From an uncultured Bacilli bacterium (GTDB taxonomy: Bacteria > Bacillota_I > Bacilli_A > RFN20 > CAG-826): a stretch of DNA of 45,256 nt. The notes below the pieces were generated by a model that saw only the letters and a list, made by a program, of their open reading frames with translations, was not told where the DNA came from and searched no databases. A program made the translations under genes and the position numbers. Every line of letters begins with the position of its first letter. The stretch's first letter is position 1. The stretch lies in NCBI GenBank assembly GCA_934700895.1, contig CAKUXV010000009.1, forward strand, positions 1-45,256, written 5' to 3'. Below are positions 7,640 through 16,718 of this stretch, piece by piece.

Positions 7640-9835
7640 ATGAAAATTCTTTCGGTGTTGATTGAATATGGATTGAATTCCCTCGACCGCGAATTCTCTT
7701 ATCTTTATGAAGGGAAGAAGCGCGTAGAGAAGGGATTTCGCGTTCGAATCCCCTTTGCCCATCAATCGATCATGGGCTTTGTGACTCATGTGGAAGAAAC
7801 GAGCTTATCCGCGGAGGAATTAAAACAACAAAACGGATACGAACTTCTCCCGATTCAAGAAGTTGTCGATGAAGAGCCCCTTCTGAATGAGGAACTTTTA
7901 ACTCTAGCCGATGAAGTGGCTTCCTATTATTTGTCTCCGCGCATCTCCGTCCTCCAAGCGATGCTTCCGCCTTCTTTGCGACCGAGTCTTTCGAGTTTAT
8001 CGAAGCCTAAAATTGCTTACGACACCTATGTATCGGTTTTGGATGCAAGCGAAGAAAGCCTCACCCCCAAACAAATTGAGATGGTGCGCCTCGTTTCCGC
8101 CAACGAAGAAATCCTAAAAAAGGAAGCGGGTAGCCCCGATATTTTGAAGCGCCTCGTGTCCATGGGCCGCCTTCGTTTATTTAAAAGGGAAAAGCAACGT
8201 TTTCAAATCCCCGATTATGAACGGGAACAGCCTCATGATTTGAACATAGAGCAGCAAAAAGCCTATGACGGCATCCTTGCTTCGCCCAAAGAAGTGATCC
8301 TCCTTCAAGGGGTGACAGGATCAGGCAAAACCGAGGTTTACCTTCATTTAAGCGAAGCCTATCTTCAACAAGGGAAAAGCATCCTGATGATGGTTCCTGA
8401 AATTTCGTTAACTCCCGTCATGGTCGAATATTTTTCAAGAAGGTTTGGAAAGCAAATCGCCATTCTCCATAGCGGATTGACCCCATCGGAAAAATACGAT
8501 GAATACCGCCGCATCGCTAGAGGGGAGGCTAAAATCGTCGTCGGTGCCCGCAGTGCCGTCTTCGCCCCCTTAACTAACATCGGCTTGATTTTAATCGACG
8601 AAGAACACGTGGAATCCTATAAGCAAGACGGCCTTCCTTTTTACCACGCTAGAGAAGTGGCGATCCTGCGGGCGAAACACTTTAACGCCAAAGTGGTTTT
8701 AGGCTCGGCCACCCCCTCTTTTGAAACCAAAGCCCGCGCGGGGAAAGGGGTTTATGGTTACGAAGTGATGGAACATCGCGCGAATGCCAAACCCCTCCCC
8801 AAAACCCAAATCATCGACTTACGGGACCGCAGCATCATGATGCCGGGGGACCGGGTGTTTTCCAAGATTCTCCTCGATAAAATCAAGGACCGCTTGGATA
8901 AAAAAGAACAGGTCATGTTGCTGGTTAATCGCAGGGGGTATGCCTCCTTTTGCCGCTGCGCCCACTGCGGCTACACCTTCACTTGCCCCACTTGCCACGG
9001 CAATTTGACTTACCACAAAGAAGACGGGATGCTTAAATGCCATCACTGTGGATATGTGGAACTTTATCCCGATACTTGCCCTTCCTGTGGGGGACATGAC
9101 CTCCAACGCGTGGGATTTGGCACGGAAAGAGCGGTGAAAGTCCTGCAAGAATATTTGCCGGATGCCCGTATCGCCCGGCTTGATAGCGATGTCGGCAAGG
9201 CCAAAAAAACAGTAGAAAAAACCTTGCGGGAATTTAAAAACAAAGAATACGATATCCTGATTGGCACCCAGATGATTGCCAAAGGGCATGACTTTCCTTC
9301 CGTTACTTTGGTGGGGGTATTGCTCGCCGACATTGGATTGATGCTCCCTTCTTACCGTGCCTCCGAAACGACCTTTGAATTGATTGCCCAGGCCGTGGGA
9401 AGAAGCGGAAGAGGAGCTCTTCCAGGGGAAGCCTTGATTCAAACCTATAACCCCCAACATTACGCGATTACCCTTGGGGCAAAGCAAGATTACGAAATGT
9501 TCTACCGACGCGAAATGCAGGAAAGGCATATGGGCCATTACCCCCCTTTCTATTTCCTAGCCTGTTTGACGTTTTCTTCCAAAGACGAAAACCGCGCCAT
9601 CTTAAGCGCGGAGAATATCCGGGATTTGGTTTTGGCGGAGAAAATCCCTTCTCTTGCCGCGATTGGTCCGATGGTTCCCTATTTCCCTTGCCTAGGAGAA
9701 TGGCATCGAAGAAATGTGTTGCTGCAGTTCCGCGACCCTTTGAAAGTGAAGCCTTTTTTAGGAAAATTAATCCATGAATATTCGGGAAAAGGCGGGGTGA
9801 AAATCGTCTGCGATGTTGATCCGCTAGACTATTGA
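7640..9835 (+). CDS. priA: Primosomal replication restart helicase PriA
   Basis: A 731-residue superfamily 2 helicase that recognises stalled forks and loads the replicative helicase. An N-terminal DNA-binding region covers about residues 1-110. The helicase core has Walker A GVTGSGKTEVY at about 224 and the DEEH box at about 320, with the VVLGSATPS motif after it. Two zinc clusters follow (about 437-454 with CRCAHCG and CPTC, and about 464-484 with CHHCG and CPSC). Late motifs include GTQMIAKGHDFP and QAVGRSGRG. The length is slightly under that of typical Bacillota PriA. The def and fmt genes that often follow priA are missing. Confidence 0.97.
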   Translation: MKILSVLIEYGLNSLDREFSYLYEGKKRVEKGFRVRIPFAHQSIMGFVTHVEETSLSAEELKQQNGYELLPIQEVVDEEPLLNEELLTLADEVASYYLSPRISVLQAMLPPSLRPSLSSLSKPKIAYDTYVSVLDASEESLTPKQIEMVRLVSANEEILKKEAGSPDILKRLVSMGRLRLFKREKQRFQIPDYEREQPHDLNIEQQKAYDGILASPKEVILLQGVTGSGKTEVYLHLSEAYLQQGKSILMMVPEISLTPVMVEYFSRRFGKQIAILHSGLTPSEKYDEYRRIARGEAKIVVGARSAVFAPLTNIGLILIDEEHVESYKQDGLPFYHAREVAILRAKHFNAKVVLGSATPSFETKARAGKGVYGYEVMEHRANAKPLPKTQIIDLRDRSIMMPGDRVFSKILLDKIKDRLDKKEQVMLLVNRRGYASFCRCAHCGYTFTCPTCHGNLTYHKEDGMLKCHHCGYVELYPDTCPSCGGHDLQRVGFGTERAVKVLQEYLPDARIARLDSDVGKAKKTVEKTLREFKNKEYDILIGTQMIAKGHDFPSVTLVGVLLADIGLMLPSYRASETTFELIAQAVGRSGRGALPGEALIQTYNPQHYAITLGAKQDYEMFYRREMQERHMGHYPPFYFLACLTFSSKDENRAILSAENIRDLVLAEKIPSLAAIGPMVPYFPCLGEWHRRNVLLQFRDPLKVKPFLGKLIHEYSGKGGVKIVCDVDPLDY

Positions 9836-10026
9836 TTTTGCCAATAAAAAATATTGTCAATAAAACAGGACGAAGATTCCTTTGCGAATAAAAGAAGAAA
9901 GGGAAAAATGCTTTTCGATGGATGACTTACCCCTGCAAAAATTCAAAGGTAAATGGAAAAAAGGTAAATGCAAGGTTTCACAAACCGAAAAATTGTCTGT
10001 CAATCATTGATGAAAAAACTGAGGTT
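9836..10026. other. AT-rich intergenic stretch
   Basis: Lies between the convergent priA and the SHOCT-like gene. It holds short imperfect repeats (two GGTAAATG copies near 9950 and 9965). No convincing terminator, RNA or frame was seen. Confidence 0.35.
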
Positions 10027-10443
10027 TTATTGAAGCAAATATTTCTTTTTATCCTCAAAATCCTCTTGGGCAATCGTCCCTTCGTCTAGGGGCTTTTTGT
10101 ATTTCGCTATCAGCTCGATTTTCTCGTCTTTGCTCAATTCTTTTTTCTTGCCTTCCTCATCGAAGACCTTGGAAGCCATGTATCCTTGGCATCCATATAA
10201 ATCGGCTTCCGAAATGCATATGGTTAGGATGCCTCCGATGAGGGAACAAAAAATAAGGATGCAAATTCCCGAGGGGATTTTTCTTCCTTCCGAGACGTCT
10301 ACTTGGCGCCAAATGGGATGCCGACGTCGACGATGGCAAAATCGCCTTCCCGATTCCAACAATCCAAATGAATGCTGCCCCCATGCAAAGAATCTTTTTA
10401 TGTATCCTAAAATTTTGATGGAGCGTTTGTTTTCGACAAGCAT
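10027..10443 (-). CDS. Small membrane protein with C-terminal SHOCT-like domain
   Basis: The C-terminal about 35 residues (KIELIAKYKKPLDEGTIAQE then DFEDKKKYLL) match the SHOCT pattern, a short helical module found at the ends of diverse membrane proteins. A membrane segment lies at ICILIFCSLIGGILTICI. The first half of the 138-codon frame is arginine-rich and unlike a protein, while the neighbouring frame there reads MGAAFIWIVGIGKAILPSS, a plausible helix. A G-run near 10381 and a C/G-rich stretch near 10270 are likely shift points. The gene may therefore be frameshifted, or may begin further downstream. No function can be given. Confidence 0.4.
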   Translation of the reverse strand: MLVENKRSIKILGYIKRFFAWGQHSFGLLESGRRFCHRRRRHPIWRQVDVSEGRKIPSGICILIFCSLIGGILTICISEADLYGCQGYMASKVFDEEGKKKELSKDEKIELIAKYKKPLDEGTIAQEDFEDKKKYLLQ

Positions 10444-10552
10444 ATTTTTCTTTATTGGCGAGGAATAATCAAAAAGAAGAACGGCTTAGCTTATAAGGTG
10501 GATTTAATTTTCCTATTTTCGCATTACCCCTCTCGCGTAAGCGGGCGCGTGT

Positions 10553-10575
10553 GCTATACTTAAGCGACAAGAGGT
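10553..10575 (+). promoter_or_regulatory. Promoter and ribosome binding site of the rlmN-prkC-rpe operon
   Basis: TGCTATACT forms an extended -10 (TATACT at 10555-10560). AAGAGG at about 10569 is a possible Shine-Dalgarno for the ATG at 10588. Unlike the upstream single genes, this operon has a short leader. Confidence 0.5.
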
Positions 10576-10587
10576 ATTTTTTATTTT

Positions 10588-11127
10588 ATGATCACCATCC
10601 AAATCATCGGCCTTGACCACTTTGTCGTAGGCCAGTATTCCCGGGAAAACACCGGCAACATTGCCCAATTATTCGAAACCAAAGAAGACGATGTGAGCTT
10701 TGCAAGCACCGAAACCGTTTTGCTTCATCAAGGCGTGGAGCAAACGAGCTGGAATGCCATCGTTTGGGTTCATGCCCCCCACAAATTCGAACCCTTCGAA
10801 AAATCGGTCGCCACTTATTTGATGAAGACGCTTGCCAATTTCTGCATTCACATTGAAGTAGAATTCGATTATTACGAAGACCACGCCCATTATGAATCGA
10901 TTAATTCCTCCTATCCTCGTTTCATCACCGCCGACCAAGTCCATGACATCTCGGAAGAATGCGAAGAAGAGGAATGCGACGAAGAAGAAGACATCGAAAA
11001 CGCCGACCCCCGCGATCGCGCCGACCTCGATGCCCACGACGAAAATCAAATTTACCTCGGCAACGCCTTCGAAGGCTTTGATGAAAAACTCGAAGAGGCC
11101 CGCGCGAAGAAAAACAACGAGAAATAA
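10588..11127 (+). CDS. Hypothetical protein with acidic C-terminus
   Basis: A 179-residue protein heading the operon. Residues 1-105 look like a compact alpha/beta domain (ITIQIIGLDHFVVGQY, a middle strand NAIVWVHAP, then a FCIHIEVEFDYYED strand). Residues 110-179 are strongly acidic (EECEEEECDEEEDIENAD) and end in a lysine-rich tail. No family is recognised. It lies 20 bases upstream of the RsmB-like gene and is presumably co-transcribed with it, so a link to translation or rRNA is possible but unproven. Confidence 0.75.
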   Translation: MITIQIIGLDHFVVGQYSRENTGNIAQLFETKEDDVSFASTETVLLHQGVEQTSWNAIVWVHAPHKFEPFEKSVATYLMKTLANFCIHIEVEFDYYEDHAHYESINSSYPRFITADQVHDISEECEEEECDEEEDIENADPRDRADLDAHDENQIYLGNAFEGFDEKLEEARAKKNNEK

Positions 11128-11147
11128 CGACGATAAAGGAGCACAGC

Positions 11148-12455
11148 ATGCAAGAATTCGATCTCTCTTACGACATCCTCAACGATGTCTTCGACCATAA
11201 CCAACCCTTCAACGAAGCTTTGAGAAAGGTTTTCCAAGCCTCTCCAGAACTTCGCCCGATGCGCCCGGATGTCGCTGCCCTCGTTGGTTGCACCCTTCGT
11301 CATCATCACCTCTTCGATTACTTGACCAAGCCCTTGGAAATGGAAGAAGCGGATCGCCGCTACGTCTATTTGGCCCTTGGAAACAATTATTTCTCCCGCC
11401 ATTTCGAAAAAGCGGACATGAACGAATGCGTTCGCGCTAAACTCGGCGACGAAAAATTCGCCAAAGTTGAGGCTTTGCTCAACGACGAAGGAACCGACCG
11501 CTCCCACATCCCGGGCAACATTTCCCGTTCCTCCAACCTTTATCTTTCCCTCCGTTTCAATACCCCGGACTGGGTTTTGAAGGTTTTCGAGCATTTTGGA
11601 TTTGGAACCACCTACAAGATTTTGAACCGCCTTTCCCGCCCGATGCCCCATACCTATCGCGTTCGCACCTCTAGCCGGACCGTGGAAAGCGTGTTGGAGA
11701 ATCCAGAATTCCAAAAAACGGAACTCCCGGGCCTTGTGACCTACACGGGCAAATCCCGTCTTAACAAAAACCCGTTATATGCTTCCATGGATATCTTCGA
11801 AGAACGTGCTTTCTCTCGCCGCATTATCGAAGAAAACCTCGTGAAGGCCCCTGAACAAGTGCTTTTATACAATGGCAACGTCTCCCCGGAACTTATGCTC
11901 GATTTGATCGAGACTTACGGGGACACCATCGGACTCAATATCGCCTGCGATGATACGGAACGTTATGCTTCCGTCCATCGTTTAATCCGCAATAAGGGAC
12001 TCCACAACGTGAATTTCTTCACCTCCCCCCAATGCGAGTCGCTGGCCTCCGCGGTTTCTCAGCCCCAAGAACTCGTCATTGTTGCTCCAAATTCCACGAA
12101 CTTTGATTTGATTCCCCTTTCTCCGGACTACTTGCTCCATTTCGACAAGAGCGAGATGGACGCCATCATCAAGAACCAAGGAATCGCCTTGGAAAATGCT
12201 TCCCAATTCGTCGAAGTCGGCGGCAAATTGATTTATTGCGTCTTCACCATCTCGATGAAAGAAGGCATTCAAACGCTTCGCTCTTTCTTTGCTAACCACA
12301 AAGATTTCCGCATCGAATCGCACAAGCAGTATTTCCCGTTTGAAAAAGACGGTTGCTGCGCTTATATGGCCGTTCTTACCAAACTCGACCATGAGGAAGC
12401 GGATCCTTTCGGCGCCTACGCCGCTAAGATTGCCAAGGATGGTAAAAAGGAATGA
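11148..12455 (+). CDS. RsmB-like protein lacking both catalytic cysteines
   Basis: A 435-residue protein with the layout of RsmB, the 16S rRNA m5C967 methyltransferase: an N-terminal NusB-like helical domain (about 1-115), a linker with RFNTPDWVLK (136-145), and a C-terminal Rossmann-like region. The signature residues are altered. The DAPCSG motif reads VAPNSTN (312-318), with Asn315 where the cysteine should be. The second cysteine motif after GGKLIY reads CVFTIS, with Phe366 in its place. The SAM-binding glycine loop is also unrecognisable (LLYNGNVSPELM). It is very probably a non-catalytic RNA-binding descendant. It has a good Shine-Dalgarno (AAAGGAG) and overlaps rlmN by ATGA, as true rsmB does in Bacillota. 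Confidence 0.75.
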   Translation: MQEFDLSYDILNDVFDHNQPFNEALRKVFQASPELRPMRPDVAALVGCTLRHHHLFDYLTKPLEMEEADRRYVYLALGNNYFSRHFEKADMNECVRAKLGDEKFAKVEALLNDEGTDRSHIPGNISRSSNLYLSLRFNTPDWVLKVFEHFGFGTTYKILNRLSRPMPHTYRVRTSSRTVESVLENPEFQKTELPGLVTYTGKSRLNKNPLYASMDIFEERAFSRRIIEENLVKAPEQVLLYNGNVSPELMLDLIETYGDTIGLNIACDDTERYASVHRLIRNKGLHNVNFFTSPQCESLASAVSQPQELVIVAPNSTNFDLIPLSPDYLLHFDKSEMDAIIKNQGIALENASQFVEVGGKLIYCVFTISMKEGIQTLRSFFANHKDFRIESHKQYFPFEKDGCCAYMAVLTKLDHEEADPFGAYAAKIAKDGKKE

Positions 12456-13498
12456 AGAAAAACCTTTTTGGAATTCCGCTGGACAAACTCACCGCGGAAT
12501 TCGTTTCGCTTGGCCAAAGCAAATATCGCGGCAAGCAGCTCTACACCTGGATTTATGAAAAAGGCGTTTACGATTTCGATCAAATGACCGATATCTCCAA
12601 GGCATTTCGTGAGACGCTTTCTTCTTCCTATTGCTTAACCCTCCCCAAGATTTTCCGTCGCCAGGATTCTAGCGACGGCACCCTGAAATTGCTTCTAGAA
12701 ATGGAAGACGGTGCAAAAGTAGAAACCGTTTTGATGCCTTATAATTACGGCAACGCCATCTGCGTTTCTAGCCAAGTTGGCTGCAACATGGGCTGCGCCT
12801 TCTGCGCTTCGGGTCTCAACAAAAAAGAGCGCAATTTAACCGCCAGCGAGATGCTGGGAGAAATCCTGGTGATGAATTCCTTGCTCCAAGAACGGGGAGA
12901 ACGCGTCACCCATATCGTCGTGATGGGAACGGGGGAGCCGTTTGATAATTACGATAATGTCATGGATTTCATTAAATGCGCCAACGACCAAAATGGTTTG
13001 GCCATCGGCGCCCGCCACATCACCGTTTCTACCTGTGGCATCCCCGATAAAATTCGCGCTTATGGAAAAGAAGGCATCCAAATCAATCTCGCGATTTCCC
13101 TCCACGCTTCCAACGAAGCCCTTCGCGAAGAACTCATGCCGATTTGTAGGGCTCATCCGATTCCCGAACTTTTCGATGCTGTGGCGGATTATGAGAAAAA
13201 CGCCGGAAGAAGAGTTACTTTCGAATACATTCTTCTCCGCGGCGTAAACGATTCTTTAGACAACGCGAATGAACTCGCGGATTTGATTCACGAATATGGC
13301 ATCTATGCTTATGTGAATCTGATCCCCTATAACGAAGTTCAAGAAAAACCCTTTAAACGCAGTCCCTCCAGCGCGATTAAGGCATTCGCCGATCGCTTGA
13401 TGAAACGGGGGATCAACACGACGATCCGCAAAGAATTCGGCAGTGACATCGATGCCGCGTGCGGACAGCTGCGCGCCAAATACATGAAAAAGAAATAA
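12452..13498 (+). CDS. rlmN: Dual-specificity RNA methyltransferase RlmN
   Basis: A 348-residue radical SAM enzyme that methylates C2 of A2503 in 23S rRNA and A37 in some tRNAs. The 4Fe-4S cluster cysteines are C111, C115 and C118 (CNMGCAFC). GTGEPFDNYDN is the SAM-binding GGEP-like region. A C-terminal catalytic cysteine is present in DAACGQLRAKY (about residue 337). Length and both catalytic cysteines are as expected, so the enzyme should be active. Its ATG overlaps the stop of the RsmB-like gene. Confidence 0.97.
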   Translation: MKKNLFGIPLDKLTAEFVSLGQSKYRGKQLYTWIYEKGVYDFDQMTDISKAFRETLSSSYCLTLPKIFRRQDSSDGTLKLLLEMEDGAKVETVLMPYNYGNAICVSSQVGCNMGCAFCASGLNKKERNLTASEMLGEILVMNSLLQERGERVTHIVVMGTGEPFDNYDNVMDFIKCANDQNGLAIGARHITVSTCGIPDKIRAYGKEGIQINLAISLHASNEALREELMPICRAHPIPELFDAVADYEKNAGRRVTFEYILLRGVNDSLDNANELADLIHEYGIYAYVNLIPYNEVQEKPFKRSPSSAIKAFADRLMKRGINTTIRKEFGSDIDAACGQLRAKYMKKK

Positions 13499-13521
13499 TC
13501 CAAAAAAGGAGGCGGGTGGAT

Positions 13522-14259
13522 ATGAAACGCTATACCGGACAATTTGCGCACCGCACCGATTGCGGCCGCGTCCGCATTTCCAATGAAGACCAAGCCAACG
13601 TCCTCACCAATGAGCGAGGGGACGTTTTGCTGCTTGTTTGCGATGGCATGGGCGGTCAAAATAAAGGCGATTATGCCTCAAAAACCGCGATGGATTACGT
13701 TTCCTCCTCCTTTTCTTCTTGTTCCCGGCCTAGCGTCCGCTGGCTTTATAAGGCGATTCGCAAGGCGAACCGCGCCTTATACGATGAATCGGACCGCGAC
13801 CCCAAATATTCGGGGATGGGAACCACTCTCTGCGCCGTTTTGATTCAAGGCCAAAAGATGGTGATTGCCAATGTTGGCGATTCTAGAGCCTATTCCTATA
13901 GCGGAGAAGATGGCCTTGTTCGCTTGACCAAAGACCAAACCTACGTCTCTTATTTGCTTCGCACGGGGCAAATCAATGAGCAGGAAGCCTTAACCCATCC
14001 CGACCGCCACGTTTTGATGAATGCGCTTGGAATTTACGCTAGCGCCTCCATGGATATCGAAACCAAACCCTATCATGGACAGGCGATTCTTTTGTGCACG
14101 GACGGGCTTTACAACAACCTCAGCGAAATGGAAATGCGAGCTATTCTCAATACGGATGATCGGCCGGACCAAAAAGTAAAATCGCTCATCATGGACGCCA
14201 ACAACAATGGCGGCAGCGACAACATCGGCATCGCCTATTGGGAGGTTTTGCCTCAATGA
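13522..14259 (+). CDS. prpC: PP2C-family Ser/Thr protein phosphatase
   Basis: A 245-residue PPM phosphatase that reverses phosphorylation by the kinase encoded next to it. Metal-binding motifs are NED at 21-23, LLVCDGMGG with D41 and G42, GDSRAY (119-124), LCTDGLYN, and GGSDNIG near the C-terminus. The start is set by a strong AAAGGAGG before the ATG at 13522. The open frame extends 21 codons upstream into rlmN but that part is not needed. The prpC-prkC pairing is conserved across Bacillota. Confidence 0.96.
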   Translation: MKRYTGQFAHRTDCGRVRISNEDQANVLTNERGDVLLLVCDGMGGQNKGDYASKTAMDYVSSSFSSCSRPSVRWLYKAIRKANRALYDESDRDPKYSGMGTTLCAVLIQGQKMVIANVGDSRAYSYSGEDGLVRLTKDQTYVSYLLRTGQINEQEALTHPDRHVLMNALGIYASASMDIETKPYHGQAILLCTDGLYNNLSEMEMRAILNTDDRPDQKVKSLIMDANNNGGSDNIGIAYWEVLPQ

Positions 14260-15128
14260 TTAAAATCGGCGATAAAATCGGTGGGCGTTACCGCATTCTT
14301 TCTCGTATCGCTATGGGAGGGATGGCGGATGTTTACGAAGCCAACGATTTGATTTTGAAACGCGTGGTTTCCCTGAAAGTCATGCGGGAATCCCTTCTTA
14401 AAGACCCGGAAAACGCGGAACGCTTTCGCGCGGAAACCATTGCTGCGGCTAGCTTTAACCATCCTAATATCGTTCGCGTTTACGGCATGGGCGAAGTGGA
14501 TGGTCGTCCCTATATGGCCAACGAATACATCAAGGGGCAGACGCTGCGAGACAAACTCAATTTTTCTTTGACCTTATCTTTGTCCGAAGCCTGTGAAGTC
14601 ATGCTGCAGCTAACTAGCGGCATTGATTACATCCACAAGCATGGCCTCGTCCACCGCGACATCAAACCGGACAATTTGTTTTACATGAGCGATGGCACCG
14701 TTAAAATCAGCGACTTCGGCATCTCGACCTCGATTGGAATGAAGCCAAGTGGCGATTCCATCCAAGGAACGATTTATTATTGCGCCCCGGAGGTTTTGAT
14801 GGGCCGCCCAGCCGAAATTGCCAATGACATCTATTCGATGGGCGTCGTCTTTTTTGAAATGCTCACCGGCCATGTTCCTTTTGATGGCAAAGACCCCGAA
14901 GAAATCGCTGTGAAGCAAGTACGCAGCCGCTTTCCCGAAGTATCTAAATTCGTCCCTTCTATTCCCGTAATGATCGACCGCATTATCGCCCAGGCGTGCC
15001 GAAAGCGCCCCGAAGAGCGTTATCTGACCGCGGAAGAATTCCACGATGCGATTTTAAGGGCGATGAACGACAAAGAACAATTCAAGGAGCGGAAAGGCTT
15101 GCTTCAACGCCTTTTCGGATTTAAATAA
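14256..15128 (+). CDS. prkC: PrkC-like Ser/Thr kinase without membrane or PASTA domains
   Basis: A 290-residue protein that is a complete Hanks-type kinase domain and almost nothing more. Seen are the glycine-rich loop (IAMGGMADVYEA), the lysine in VSLKVM (K41), the catalytic loop HRDIKPDN (133-140), SDFGIS (D153) and YYCAPEV. It stops after QRLFGFK, whereas B. subtilis PrkC has a transmembrane helix and extracellular PASTA repeats that sense cell wall fragments. This form must be cytosolic and cannot sense peptidoglycan directly. The start is the ATG overlapping the prpC stop (ATGA). Confidence 0.93.
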   Translation: MIKIGDKIGGRYRILSRIAMGGMADVYEANDLILKRVVSLKVMRESLLKDPENAERFRAETIAAASFNHPNIVRVYGMGEVDGRPYMANEYIKGQTLRDKLNFSLTLSLSEACEVMLQLTSGIDYIHKHGLVHRDIKPDNLFYMSDGTVKISDFGISTSIGMKPSGDSIQGTIYYCAPEVLMGRPAEIANDIYSMGVVFFEMLTGHVPFDGKDPEEIAVKQVRSRFPEVSKFVPSIPVMIDRIIAQACRKRPEERYLTAEEFHDAILRAMNDKEQFKERKGLLQRLFGFK

Positions 15129-15791
15129 ATGAGCCAGACCGTTATCGTTTCCCCTTCGATTTTAGCGGCGGATCCCGCCCATTTGGAACAAGAAATCCGG
15201 AAAATGGAGAAAGCCGGAGCTTCGTTTATCCATTTGGATGTGATGGATGGGCATTTTGTTCCCGCGAAGACGTTCGATGATTCTTTGATTCGTAAGCTTC
15301 GCCCATGTTCGAAGATCGTTTTCGACGTTCATTTGATGGTGCAAGACCCCCTTCGCGTCATTCCTTCCTATTGCCTGGCCGGAGCAGATTATGTGACCTT
15401 CCATGTGGAAGCTTGCAAGAATTTGCTGGAAGCCCGTCAATGCATCGATTTGATCCATTCCTTCTCCAAAAAAGCGGGGATTGCCGTCAAACCCCATACG
15501 CCAGTAGAAGAAGTCTTTCCTCTATGGAATGATTTGGATTTATTGCTTGTCATGTCGGTAGAGCCGGGGAAAGGCGGGCAGAAATTCCTGCCAATCGCCC
15601 TGAACAAACTCTCTCTTGCCAAAAAACAAAACGAAAAAGCCCATTGCGAAGTGCTTTTGAATGTCGATGGAGGTATCAATGCGGAAACGGGGGAAGCTTG
15701 CAAAAAAGCAGGAGCAAGCGTTTTGGTTGCAGGAAGTTACCTTTATGGCCATGATGATTACATGGAACGTTTGAAAGGGTTGCTGCAATGA
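15129..15791 (+). CDS. rpe: Ribulose-phosphate 3-epimerase
   Basis: A 220-residue TIM-barrel enzyme interconverting ribulose 5-phosphate and xylulose 5-phosphate in the pentose phosphate pathway. Seen are the N-terminal SPSILAAD, the metal-binding HLDVMDGHFVP, DVHLMV, MSVEPGKGGQKF (phosphate loop) and NVDGGIN. Length is typical. Its ATG follows the kinase stop without a gap. rsgA, which usually lies between prkC and rpe, is absent here. Confidence 0.96.
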   Translation: MSQTVIVSPSILAADPAHLEQEIRKMEKAGASFIHLDVMDGHFVPAKTFDDSLIRKLRPCSKIVFDVHLMVQDPLRVIPSYCLAGADYVTFHVEACKNLLEARQCIDLIHSFSKKAGIAVKPHTPVEEVFPLWNDLDLLLVMSVEPGKGGQKFLPIALNKLSLAKKQNEKAHCEVLLNVDGGINAETGEACKKAGASVLVAGSYLYGHDDYMERLKGLLQ

Positions 15792-16510
15792 TGGGAACGG
15801 CTGCTTTAATTCTATTTGTCAGTTTTGTCGCATTGGGTTTCATCAGTTTGAGATTTAGTTTTTATTTCGGAGCTTCTTCCTTTAAGAAAACCCATAAAAC
15901 GGGTTATTCCCTTCTTTCAGATTTCCCCTTTGAGTTATTTGAAGCCAAAGATTCCCTTTCGAATCTTGGGCGGGTTTTCTTCTTTGTCTACGCGGCCTGT
16001 TCTTTGGGGCAAAGCGCGTTGGTTTTAATCCTTCAAGGAAATGCTTCTTTCCAATATTTGCTGGGTCTTGGCGTTGTTTTGCTTTTATTAAAAGGCGGGG
16101 AAATCGCGACTATGCTTGGGCTGACCTATGTCCCTGCTTATGACAATAAACGCCATTTAGCCTTGTTTGTTGCTTTTGGTGGCGTTTCGTTTTTGGAGGC
16201 TTTGGTTTCTGGATTTACGAGTTTGAATCTTGGAAAGATGTTGCCTGAAGAGCCCGTTTTGTCCTACGCCTTCATGATTGTTTTCTTTGTGATTGCCTTG
16301 GGGTTAGGAATTTTGATGTTAAATCCCAAATTGACTCATTGGCCGGAATTAAAGACGGAGATGTCGGAAGACGGTTCGATTTTGACCGTGCGCCCCCGTC
16401 CCTTCATCCTTGCTTTCAGTGAATGGGCCGTCATTTTCTCCAATCTCGTTGTGCAAATCCTCTTGGGCGCGGAAATCTTGGCATTTTGCTTTCAGCTGGA
16501 ATCCATTTAA
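15788..16510 (+). CDS. Hypothetical multi-span membrane protein
   Basis: A 240-residue protein with about six hydrophobic spans (for example TAALILFVSFVALGFISL, GRVFFFVYAACSL, YLLGLGVVLLLL, ALFVAFGGVSFLEAL, YAFMIVFFVIALGLGILML). A soluble loop with TEMSEDGSILTVRPRPF comes before the last span. It overlaps rpe by ATGA and closes the operon, in the place where thiN occurs in other Bacillota. It resembles no family I recognise. Confidence 0.8.
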   Translation: MMGTAALILFVSFVALGFISLRFSFYFGASSFKKTHKTGYSLLSDFPFELFEAKDSLSNLGRVFFFVYAACSLGQSALVLILQGNASFQYLLGLGVVLLLLKGGEIATMLGLTYVPAYDNKRHLALFVAFGGVSFLEALVSGFTSLNLGKMLPEEPVLSYAFMIVFFVIALGLGILMLNPKLTHWPELKTEMSEDGSILTVRPRPFILAFSEWAVIFSNLVVQILLGAEILAFCFQLESI

Positions 16511-16533
16511 ACCAAGGACTGAACGGGATTAAT

Positions 16534-16560
16534 GAGGCCAAACGGGCCATTTTTTGTTTT
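16534..16560 (+). terminator. Probable terminator of the rpe operon
   Basis: GAGGCC and GGGCCA flank a short loop and are followed by TTTTTTGTTTT. The stem is short, so confidence is moderate. Confidence 0.5.
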
Positions 16561-16616
16561 GACCACGTGTCAAAAAAAGGGGACATTTTAAAATGGTCCG
16601 TTTTTAGAAACGAGTT

Positions 16617-16646
16617 TTGCAAAAATTTTTCCTTTTTCGTTATATA
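16617..16646 (+). promoter_or_regulatory. Promoter of the second small-peptide cassette
   Basis: TTGCAA, an 18-base spacer and TATATA. The AT-rich palindromic block matches the inverted one at 170-200. Confidence 0.45.
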
Positions 16647-16718
16647 TAAGGTAGGGGGCTTCCTTTATGGGACGAATCCCGAAAATCGCCACGCCTCGCC
16701 CTAGGAAGGACGGAAAGC

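Noticed and set aside
8819..9538. A 239-codon minus-strand frame inside priA.
   Set aside because: It lies opposite conserved helicase motifs and zinc clusters of PriA, and has no start signal or family match.
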